This document shows positions 1 through 5,560 of a stretch of 8,606 bases of DNA, one piece after another. Within the stretch, counting starts at the first letter, position 1. Each line of letters begins with the position of its first letter. A model generated the notes under the pieces. The model ran no database searches. It saw only the letters and a list, made by a program, of their open reading frames with translations, and was not told the origin of the DNA. The DNA is from Acidilobaceae archaeon (GTDB lineage Archaea; Thermoproteota; Thermoprotei_A; Sulfolobales; Acidilobaceae): NCBI GenBank assembly GCA_027057815.1, contig JALURD010000218.1:1-8606 (forward strand). The letters run 5' to 3'. Position numbers and translations under genes: made by a program.

Positions 1-72
1 CCACGTCGCCGGCGGCGGCCTCCTGGGGCTTCGCTAGGCTGAACCCTGAAGTACTCGCCGCCGGCGACGTGG
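1..72. repeat. Perfect 17-bp inverted repeat at the window start
   Basis: Bases 1-17 (CCACGTCGCCGGCGGCG) are the exact reverse complement of bases 56-72. The spacer is 38 bases (18-55), and pairing stops inward at 19/54 after a possible G-T wobble. The left arm begins at base 1, so it may continue outside the window, and base 73 is the partner to test. The repeat lies inside the open helicase frame and its right arm contains the GTG at 69-71. It could be a real GC-rich hairpin, or a fold-back or assembly feature at a sequence end. Confidence 0.8.
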
Positions 73-2480
73 TGACGCTATTCCCCGAGAGGATAGCAAG
101 GGATAGCCTGGACTCCACTCTGGCCGTGGCTGCATCGCTGGGCGGTAGGAGCGTGTCCAGGGCTCTGGCCAGAGCTAAGGAGAAGGGCCACGAATCCATA
201 GTCTTCACCGGAGAGTCAGTTAAGATCGACGCTGACGTGGGCCTCAGGGTCGAGGATCTCCTGGAGGAGTCGGAGAGGGTCTTCCAGGAGCATTGGGGCA
301 GGGACAGGCCCGGGGCCAGGCTTCGGCCGTACCAGGCAGCAGCCCTTAGGATCCTCTACTCCATGGCCTCCCGCGGGGAGGCAGGGCTGAGCCTCGTCAT
401 ACTACCCACTGGGGCTGGGAAGAGCGCGGTATTCCAGGTGGCGGCCAGGGTGCTCGCCGATAATGGTGCCGGCTATGCCGCCCTAGTCGTGTCGCCGCTC
501 AAGGCTTTGATGCACGACCAGGTCTGGGGGGCTCGGAGGAGGGGCTTCAGAGCGGAGTACATAGACTCCGGCGTCCCGAGGGCCAGGAGGTCCGAGGTGC
601 TTGAGGCCGCCCTCTCAGGCCTCCTCGACCTCCTTTACATTACCCCGGAGAGGTTCGCCGACCCCGCGTTCGAGGAGGCTGTCTCGGGCCCACCGCCAGC
701 ACTCATAGTCCTAGACGAGGGTCATACCCTGAGCAGGTGGGGCATGAGCTTCAGGCCCGGCTACCTACACATGGCGAGGAGGCTCGCCTCCCTCAGGGGT
801 GAGAGGGGGTGGCCGCCAATACTTGCTCTTACGGCCACTGCTCCGCCCGACGTGGCTGAGGACATACTCTCAGCCCTCGGGGCAGACCCTTCAGAGGCGT
901 TGGAGGCGAGGGTGGCCCTGGAGGGCGCCAGCCACGTGCCCGACCCCGAGCCAGGGAGGCCGTACATACTCAGGGCCCCGCCGCTCAGGCCTGAGCTTGA
1001 ATTCGACGTGCTCCCATCCCCCTCCGGCCCGGCGAGGCTTGAGGACGTGGCCAGGGCGGTCGAGGAACTAGCAGGCTGGGCCGAGTCTCTAGGCGAGCCC
1101 TGGGTGGGCCTGGTCTTCACCGGGTACGTTAGGAGTACTAGGATGCCGTGGGCCAACGCCGACTCCGTGGCCAGGGCTATATCCTCGAGGGTCGGCAGCG
1201 TAGCCGTTTACCACGGCCAGCTGGGGGAGAGGCAGAGGAGGAGTATAGAGGATGCCGTCACAAGGGCGAGCAGGGGAGGCCCGGGTCCGAGAGTTGTGGT
1301 GGCCACTAAGGCGTTCGGGATGGGCATTGACATACCCAACATTAGGTTCGTGGTTCACGCGTTTCCGAGTGACAGTGTTGAGGACTACTACCAGGAGGTG
1401 GGCAGGGCTGGCAGGGACGGCAAGCATGCTATAGTCCTGGCCTTCTATGACCCGAGGGACTTCGAGGTCAAGAAGAGAATGAAGATGGCTGAAGCGGTCA
1501 GGCCCAGCACTGCACTCCAAGTCTACAACGCTATAGTATCGGCTGCGAGCCACTCCAGCGACGGGAGGCAGGCGCTGATCCCCATAGACCTCCTCTCAAG
1601 CGTCGCGGGCAGCCTGGAGGCCGCCTACCGCTCATTGGAAGCCCTCAGGCAGGCCGGGCTCCTGGAGTACACAGTGGTGAGGCAGCCCCTCAAAATCGGG
1701 AGAGGGCGAGAGTGCCTCATAGACCTCAAGGGAGGCTGGTGCATAGACTCGGAGGCTGATGGACCTGAGGCAACCGCCTACCTATGCGGAGAATCTCCCA
1801 ACATGAAGGTTTCATACTCGGAGTGCCCGGGAGGGAAGGGTTACACACTCCACAACTCTAGGGCCGTCCTTGTCGAGCTAGCGCCGGGGATAAAGCATAG
1901 GCCGTCCGAGTACCTGCCCCTCGAGGCCTTCACGGCAATACTGAGGATGCGCGTCGAGGAGGCTGACAAGGTGGAGGAACTCAAGTCTATAATGGAGAGG
2001 GCTGCGAGGGCGAGACTTAGGGGCGGCAGGCCAGCCGCTAACTCTCTCATAAGGAGGGAGATAGAGGAGTACTTCAACCGGTCCAGGCGAAGGCCTGATC
2101 CCCCAAGGGATCTTCTCGGGAAGAGGTTTGTATGCCGCAAGCCGGAGGAGTGCATAGAGGAGATCGCTAGAGACACCGCTAGGCTCGCCGCGAGCTTCGG
2201 ACCCAACGGGTTCACGGTCGCGACGCCGTCCTCGAAACTCGCAGTCAAGCTGAGGGCCAGCGTTGAAGCCGCCCTCTCAAGGCCAATAGACGATCCTAGA
2301 AGGGCGTACCAGAGGATAATGGCCACTCTACGGAGGAAGAACCGCTCGAGCCTGATGGACTACGGGTTCCTGCTCGTGCTAGTAGAGGAGGGCTCGAGGA
2401 GCCTGGCAGCGGTGGAGCCGAGGCTCGCAGGCTACCCGTACCACGCCCTGTACGTTATAGGAGGGGAGAAGGAGAAGTAA
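1..2480 (+). CDS. RecQ-type SF2 DNA helicase with cysteine-bearing C-terminal extension, 5' partial
   Basis: ATP-dependent DNA helicase, presumably 3'-5' as in RecQ; the cellular role is not known. The frame is open from base 3 through the left edge, so the N-terminus lies upstream. A GTG at 69 is the first conventional start inside the window, but nothing marks it as real. Residues counted from that GTG: motif 0 LRPYQ at 85-89, Walker A LPTGAGKS at 112-119, motif Ia around 140-150, motif II DEGH at 216-219 (usually DEAH or DECH), then the RecQ aromatic-rich loop with W224, F228, R229 and P230. Motif III is LTATAP at 254-259, motif IV YHGQ at 381-384, motif V at 411-421 (FGMGID) and motif VI QEVGRAGRDG at 442-451. 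A possible winged helix spans about 480-540. Then come C549, C558, C573, C586 and later C689, C695, a possible metal site placed later than the RecQ zinc cluster. About 825 residues are visible. The next gene lies 64 bases on, same strand. It resembles DpdF-like RecQ proteins in general layout, but I cannot confirm that. Confidence 0.9.
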   Translation, partial: TSPAAASWGFARLNPEVLAAGDVVTLFPERIARDSLDSTLAVAASLGGRSVSRALARAKEKGHESIVFTGESVKIDADVGLRVEDLLEESERVFQEHWGRDRPGARLRPYQAAALRILYSMASRGEAGLSLVILPTGAGKSAVFQVAARVLADNGAGYAALVVSPLKALMHDQVWGARRRGFRAEYIDSGVPRARRSEVLEAALSGLLDLLYITPERFADPAFEEAVSGPPPALIVLDEGHTLSRWGMSFRPGYLHMARRLASLRGERGWPPILALTATAPPDVAEDILSALGADPSEALEARVALEGASHVPDPEPGRPYILRAPPLRPELEFDVLPSPSGPARLEDVARAVEELAGWAESLGEPWVGLVFTGYVRSTRMPWANADSVARAISSRVGSVAVYHGQLGERQRRSIEDAVTRASRGGPGPRVVVATKAFGMGIDIPNIRFVVHAFPSDSVEDYYQEVGRAGRDGKHAIVLAFYDPRDFEVKKRMKMAEAVRPSTALQVYNAIVSAASHSSDGRQALIPIDLLSSVAGSLEAAYRSLEALRQAGLLEYTVVRQPLKIGRGRECLIDLKGGWCIDSEADGPEATAYLCGESPNMKVSYSECPGGKGYTLHNSRAVLVELAPGIKHRPSEYLPLEAFTAILRMRVEEADKVEELKSIMERAARARLRGGRPAANSLIRREIEEYFNRSRRRPDPPRDLLGKRFVCRKPEECIEEIARDTARLAASFGPNGFTVATPSSKLAVKLRASVEAALSRPIDDPRRAYQRIMATLRRKNRSSLMDYGFLLVLVEEGSRSLAAVEPRLAGYPYHALYVIGGEKEK

Positions 2481-2493
2481 GTGGAGCGAAGGC

Positions 2494-2515
2494 CTCAACT
2501 CAAATACTTGTTGAG
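2494..2515 (+). promoter_or_regulatory. Candidate promoter/operator upstream of the 534-residue gene
   Basis: An inverted repeat CTCAAC (2494-2499) and GTTGAG (2510-2515) flanks an AT-rich core whose CAAATACTT at 2501-2509 can serve as a TATA-like box. From its centre near 2505 an archaeal start would fall about 2530, giving a leader of about 15 bases before the GTG at 2545. A dyad over a TATA box would suit a repressor site. The gap is short enough that read-through from the helicase gene is equally possible, so this is a weak call. Confidence 0.3.
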
Positions 2516-2533
2516 AGCATTAATCCCATGCAT

Positions 2534-2538
2534 GGTGG
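2534..2538 (+). promoter_or_regulatory. Ribosome binding site deciding the GTG start at 2545
   Basis: GGTGG at 2534-2538 matches the GGTG core of the archaeal anti-Shine-Dalgarno partner and sits 6 bases before GTG 2545. The frame has a stop at 2521-2523 and no other ATG, GTG or TTG between that stop and 2545, so the start is well fixed. The two ATGs at 2528 and 2532 are in other frames. Confidence 0.55.
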
Positions 2539-2544
2539 ACCCTC

Positions 2545-4149
2545 GTGGGTCAAGGCCGTAAGGGTGACAAAGCTAGAGATGCCATAGTCAGGAGGCTCCT
2601 CGTCGAGGCTGTTATGCGGCTAACCCCCGAAGCTCGAGGCGCCGGGATTGAGCCCGGCCACCTCGTCTCAGGCAGGATTATAGAGAAGGCCTCCCAGACG
2701 AGTGAAGTCGGCCTAGAGGCTGTCCTAGAGGAGATTGCAGAAGCTGCCAGGCTTATACATGGGCTTGCCACGGGGGAGACTAGGGGCGAGCGCGTCCTCG
2801 AGTCGCTTAAGAGGCTAGCCATGATACTCGGCAGGGAGGACTATGAGGTGGTTGCTGACCTGCTGGCTAGGAAGGCAAGGAGCGTCGGAGCAGTTGTGGC
2901 GGACACGCCGCCCAGCTTCAGAGTTGAACCGGAGACTGTCCTAGCTGTTGAGTCGACGGAGGTATCACTAAGGCTTGGGTATGAGACTCCTGAGGGAGGG
3001 GTGATCGTGTATACTACTCCTGCGAGAGCTGCTAGGTTCACAGCTTCATTCTACGTTCCCTCGGGCGAGGTGTGGCCGCTTGAGGGGGCTCTAGTCTTCG
3101 ACCTTAGGGATAGTGTCTCGCGTCTCATCATAGTTCCAACCCCGTCAATGAGGGGGAGGGAGGCGAGGATTTACTATGGGGCCCAGGGGACTGGTATCCG
3201 GCTCCCGCGAATCTCCGACTACGTCAGGGTTAGTGTTGGCTTAGCCGAGCTCCTCTCCGAGTCCAGAGCTTACTGGCTCGACGGCTCTAGACTCTTCATT
3301 GCCAGGAGTGTAGCATTCCCAGTAGACTTCCCCACGAGGTTCCGTCACGGCCCCGCCAACCCCGCGCCCGCCTCGAGGATAATGGCTAGCGCCGCAGGCA
3401 AAATGGTAGAGTACGCTATTCTAGGAATCACTGACGATGGCAGACCGGTCATGGGGCTCCCGGGCCTCGGCTACGCCTCCCTCCCACCCCTACCTCAAGG
3501 CGAGGAGGGCCGGCTCAAGGTGGTGGAGCACTTCAGCATAGGGCTCCCCCTGGCCACGCAGCCTGAGGCCCTCGCTGAAGCTACTAAGACCCTTAAGGGC
3601 GCTGTGAGTGTAAGCGGGGACGGAGTTCTGAAGCTGGCCGGCTTCGACGGAGACGACTTAGCCCTGTATATTGCTGGACCTATCGGTTTCAGGCCCGGGT
3701 CGAGCTATAGTGGTGACCTTCGCGACTTCGCCTCAGAGGCCCTGGCGTCGTGGAGGGCCTTCAGGGCGGTCTTGGCCGGCTTCGACGCGTCCCGCGCCTA
3801 CATAGCTGGCGAGCCCGTCCTGGAGGCTGGAGGCGGCTTCGAAGGCCTACTCTCGAAGGCAGAGGAGCAAGCAACTGATGCATGCAGCCACGGGAGGATA
3901 CTAGCCGAAGGCAGGGGCCCTGTCAGGGGGGTGTCAACGCCGCTCGAGGGGATCCTGAGGATAGAGCTCGCCGACGGCAGCGCTGTTCAACTGGCTGGAG
4001 TCGAGGCTTCCGAGCACGTCTGGCTCACTCCCAAGCTGGGAGCCCCGGAGAGGGTTAGGGTTGTACAGAGGGGCGGCAGGGTCTACCTCTGCCTCGAGGG
4101 CGATGGCGGCAGGGTAGTCGTCCTGGCCGCCCGCGGGCTCACTAGCTAA
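2545..4149 (+). CDS. Unrecognised 534-residue protein next to the RecQ-type helicase
   Basis: I do not recognise a family or any catalytic motif. From the sequence it appears soluble: no signal peptide and no membrane span. Residues 1-115 are charged and helix-forming (Arg/Glu/Leu-rich), followed by a Pro-containing linker near 120-128. From about 129 to 260 the sequence alternates hydrophobic and polar residues and looks beta-rich, including VFDLRDSVSRLIIVPTP at 184-200. Residues 260-440 hold Gly/Pro-rich loops and a helical patch around 390-412. The C-terminal part (about 455-534) is again beta-like and ends VVVLAARGLTS. Only two cysteines occur, C447 and C516. The GTG start is set by a stop 24 bases upstream and a GGTGG ribosome site. 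It follows the helicase on the same strand with a 64-base gap, so a shared DNA-related job is the natural guess, but that is inference from position only. Its 3' end overlaps the convergent HAD gene by 8 bases. Confidence 0.75.
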   Translation: MGQGRKGDKARDAIVRRLLVEAVMRLTPEARGAGIEPGHLVSGRIIEKASQTSEVGLEAVLEEIAEAARLIHGLATGETRGERVLESLKRLAMILGREDYEVVADLLARKARSVGAVVADTPPSFRVEPETVLAVESTEVSLRLGYETPEGGVIVYTTPARAARFTASFYVPSGEVWPLEGALVFDLRDSVSRLIIVPTPSMRGREARIYYGAQGTGIRLPRISDYVRVSVGLAELLSESRAYWLDGSRLFIARSVAFPVDFPTRFRHGPANPAPASRIMASAAGKMVEYAILGITDDGRPVMGLPGLGYASLPPLPQGEEGRLKVVEHFSIGLPLATQPEALAEATKTLKGAVSVSGDGVLKLAGFDGDDLALYIAGPIGFRPGSSYSGDLRDFASEALASWRAFRAVLAGFDASRAYIAGEPVLEAGGGFEGLLSKAEEQATDACSHGRILAEGRGPVRGVSTPLEGILRIELADGSAVQLAGVEASEHVWLTPKLGAPERVRVVQRGGRVYLCLEGDGGRVVVLAARGLTS

Positions 4150-4813
4150 TAGATGCAAGTCTGACCAGGTTCACCAGGTCGCAGGCTACTGCATCGGGCT
4201 GTGATGCGGAGAGCCTTAACGGCCTCCTCACGACTAATCCCTTGAACTTAACTCCAGCTCTCCTCCCAGCCTCTATGTCCTTCTCCGAGTCCCCGATCAA
4301 GCCAGCCTCTGCGGGATCCCCGCCCAGCCTCTCGAGAGCCAAGCGTATAACAGCCGGGTCCGGCTTAGTCCTGCCGGCCTCATCCGAGGTGGCGACTACC
4401 TGGATATAGGCATCTAAGCCCTTTAGGCGGATAGCCTCCTCAACTACACTCCTCTCACCGTCGCTGGCCACCGCGACGCCTGCAAAAAGGGTGGAAGCCA
4501 CGGTTAGGGCTTCAACTGCGTCCCTGTACACCATGAGCCTTTGGGGTACCACGTCCAGGATTAACCTTGAGGCCTCGGCAACGTCTAGGGCCACGCCGAC
4601 CCTCCTAGCAGCCTCCACTAACGCATGGGTAAACGACGTCCTTCCACGCGACCAGTACTCATCTAAGACCCTGGCGTAGAGTCTGGCGAACTCGTCTGGA
4701 GACCAATCCCCCTCCGCACGCGGCTGCAGCCTCCTACCCAGCTCCTTGTACGAGTCCAGGAGGGATCCCAGGGAGACTATCGTGCCGAAGAAGTCTAGCA
4801 CAAGATATTCCAC
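4142..4813 (-). CDS. HAD-superfamily hydrolase with DFFGT motif I
   Basis: Haloacid dehalogenase-like hydrolase, subfamily I type, about 223 residues, predicted cytoplasmic; the substrate is unknown. Counting from the GTG at 4813, motif I is LVLDFFGT with nucleophile D7, motif II is the ASDG serine S117, motif III is the lysine of GRTKPDP (K150), and motif IV is GDSEKD with D175 and D179. A helical cap lies between about residues 14 and 95. The second motif I aspartate, general acid/base in HAD phosphatases, is replaced by F9, as happens in dehalogenase-like and some other HAD branches, so ordinary phosphatase activity is doubtful. The frame stays open upstream to a TTG at 4975, but those extra 54 residues do not look like HAD protein. 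A GTG at 4828 is an alternative start. It diverges from padR and its tail overlaps the previous gene. Confidence 0.85.
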   Translation of the reverse strand: MEYLVLDFFGTIVSLGSLLDSYKELGRRLQPRAEGDWSPDEFARLYARVLDEYWSRGRTSFTHALVEAARRVGVALDVAEASRLILDVVPQRLMVYRDAVEALTVASTLFAGVAVASDGERSVVEEAIRLKGLDAYIQVVATSDEAGRTKPDPAVIRLALERLGGDPAEAGLIGDSEKDIEAGRRAGVKFKGLVVRRPLRLSASQPDAVACDLVNLVRLASIS

Positions 4814-4853
4814 CAAGGCGCCCAGCACCAGGGATCCCGAGTCGGAGGCATCT

Positions 4854-4865
4854 GGGAAATTAAGG
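4854..4865 (-). promoter_or_regulatory. Candidate TATA box for the HAD gene
   Basis: Read on the minus strand this is CCTTAATTTCCC, the only AT-rich block just upstream of the gene. With its centre near 4860, transcription would start about 4834, giving a leader of about 20 bases to GTG 4813 or 6 bases to GTG 4828. No strong Shine-Dalgarno precedes either GTG, which suits a short-leader or leaderless transcript. Confidence 0.35.
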
Positions 4866-4997
4866 CGCACCGGACCCAGTAACCCGCTGGGGGCGATGAG
4901 GAGGGCTGGTATTGCCGACTCTAAGGTGTGGGGATGGACACCAGACCACGAGCCCCCCAGTCTTCCCCCAAGCAATAGTTTAGCTAGAGCCCTAACA

Positions 4998-5017
4998 CTT
5001 GAAAAGAAGTTTTAAGG
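4998..5017 (+). promoter_or_regulatory. Candidate padR promoter with imperfect dyad
   Basis: GTTTTAAGG at 5009-5017 is a good TATA-like box. Purine-rich GAAAAGAA just before it is a plausible BRE. The start would fall near 5039, about 22 bases before the TTG at 5061. CTTGAAAA (4998-5005) and TTTTAAG (5010-5016) form an imperfect inverted repeat with one bulged base across the same site. PadR proteins often repress their own genes by binding dyads over the promoter, so this is a possible autoregulatory operator, though such AT-rich dyads also arise by chance. Confidence 0.4.
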
Positions 5018-5048
5018 AGAAGGGCCGTCTCTTTAGTAGACACGGGAA

Positions 5049-5053
5049 GGTGG
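5049..5053 (+). promoter_or_regulatory. Ribosome binding site deciding the TTG start of padR
   Basis: GGTGG at 5049-5053 lies 7 bases before TTG 5061. The frame is closed by TAG at 5037-5039 and has no other start codon before 5061, so the TTG is the only conventional N-terminal start. Confidence 0.55.
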
Positions 5054-5060
5054 AAGGTCC

Positions 5061-5543
5061 TTGAGTGAAGTCAGGGAGGCAGGCCAGGTTAGAGGTAAAA
5101 GAATTCAGGGAGGTTATGCAAGGTTTAAGGAGAACCTCAAGAACATAGTTGTACGGGTTCTGGCCGAGAGGCCTATGCACGGCTATGAGATAATGAAGAG
5201 GATCGAGGAGATAACGGAGGGCAGGTGGAGGCCCGCCCCTGGAGCCCTATACCCGCTCCTCGAGCAGCTCAGGAAGGACGGCCTAATCGAGATAGATAGG
5301 ATCGATGACCAGGGCGTCAGGGGTGGGAGGAAGGTTGTGTACAGGCTCAGCGAGTCCGGATGGAAGTACCTGGCTAGCATTCTCATCGATAACGCCGAGT
5401 ACAAGGTGAAGATCGTCGAGTACTACATCCTGGAGGGAGCCAGGTTGCTTAAGGAGCACGGGCTCGAGCGTGAGGCTAGGGAGGTCTGCGAGAGGTTCCT
5501 TAAAGCGTTTGAGAAGCTGACCGAGAAGGCGGAGAGCTGCTAG
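5061..5543 (+). CDS. PadR-family winged-helix transcriptional regulator
   Basis: DNA-binding transcription factor of the PadR family, 160 residues, expected to act as a dimer, usually as a repressor released by a small molecule. The family signature is plain: HGYEIMKRI at 40-48, the recognition region GRWRPAPGALYPLLEQL at 54-70, then KDGLI, and the wing KVVYRLSESG at 91-100. A long C-terminal helix from about 108 to 155 matches the dimer helix and is of the short PadR-s1-like type. Two cysteines (C143 and the last residue C160) fall in or after that helix. An N-terminal basic stretch of about 22 residues (several Arg/Lys) precedes the usual family start, so the TTG chosen gives a slightly long protein. 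It diverges from the HAD gene and converges on atpI with 17 bases between stop codons. The target and ligand cannot be told from the sequence; self-regulation is the likeliest role. Confidence 0.93.
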   Translation: MSEVREAGQVRGKRIQGGYARFKENLKNIVVRVLAERPMHGYEIMKRIEEITEGRWRPAPGALYPLLEQLRKDGLIEIDRIDDQGVRGGRKVVYRLSESGWKYLASILIDNAEYKVKIVEYYILEGARLLKEHGLEREAREVCERFLKAFEKLTEKAESC

Positions 5544-5560
5544 CCACCCTCGAGGCCTCC

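Larger units (their letters stand above)
4814..5060. other. Divergent intergenic region between the HAD and padR genes
   Basis: This 247-base stretch is the longest gene-free interval. I see one promoter candidate facing each way and a small hairpin (CCCAG 4875-4879, CTGGG 4887-4891). There is no tRNA, no convincing C/D-box RNA and no credible small protein. Frames open here on either strand are low-complexity, antisense or upstream extensions of neighbours. Confidence 0.5.

Noticed and set aside
761..1156. Long open frame on the minus strand opposite the helicase
   Set aside because: It lies entirely over conserved helicase sequence between motifs II and IV, is Ser/Ala/Gly-rich with no family features, and is what GC-rich antisense reading commonly gives. 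The same applies to minus frames at 1089-1553 and 1841-2326.
4875..4899. Small hairpin and a CGATGA resembling a C box, considered as a non-coding RNA
   Set aside because: No matching D box (CTGA) lies at the expected distance and the stem has only five pairs.
4814..4975. 54-residue N-terminal extension of the HAD protein from a TTG at 4975
   Set aside because: Motif I normally lies within about ten residues of the start. The extension has no family similarity, and a TATA-like block at 4854-4865 would lie inside it.
4746..5015. Plus-strand open frame over the HAD N-terminus and the intergenic region
   Set aside because: Its first part is antisense to the HAD motif I region, its composition is polar and low in hydrophobic residues, and it has no ribosome site.
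5544..5560. Palindrome CCTCGAGG between padR and atpI considered as a terminator
   Set aside because: It is only 8 bases with no loop and no T tract on either strand, so it does not resemble an archaeal terminator.
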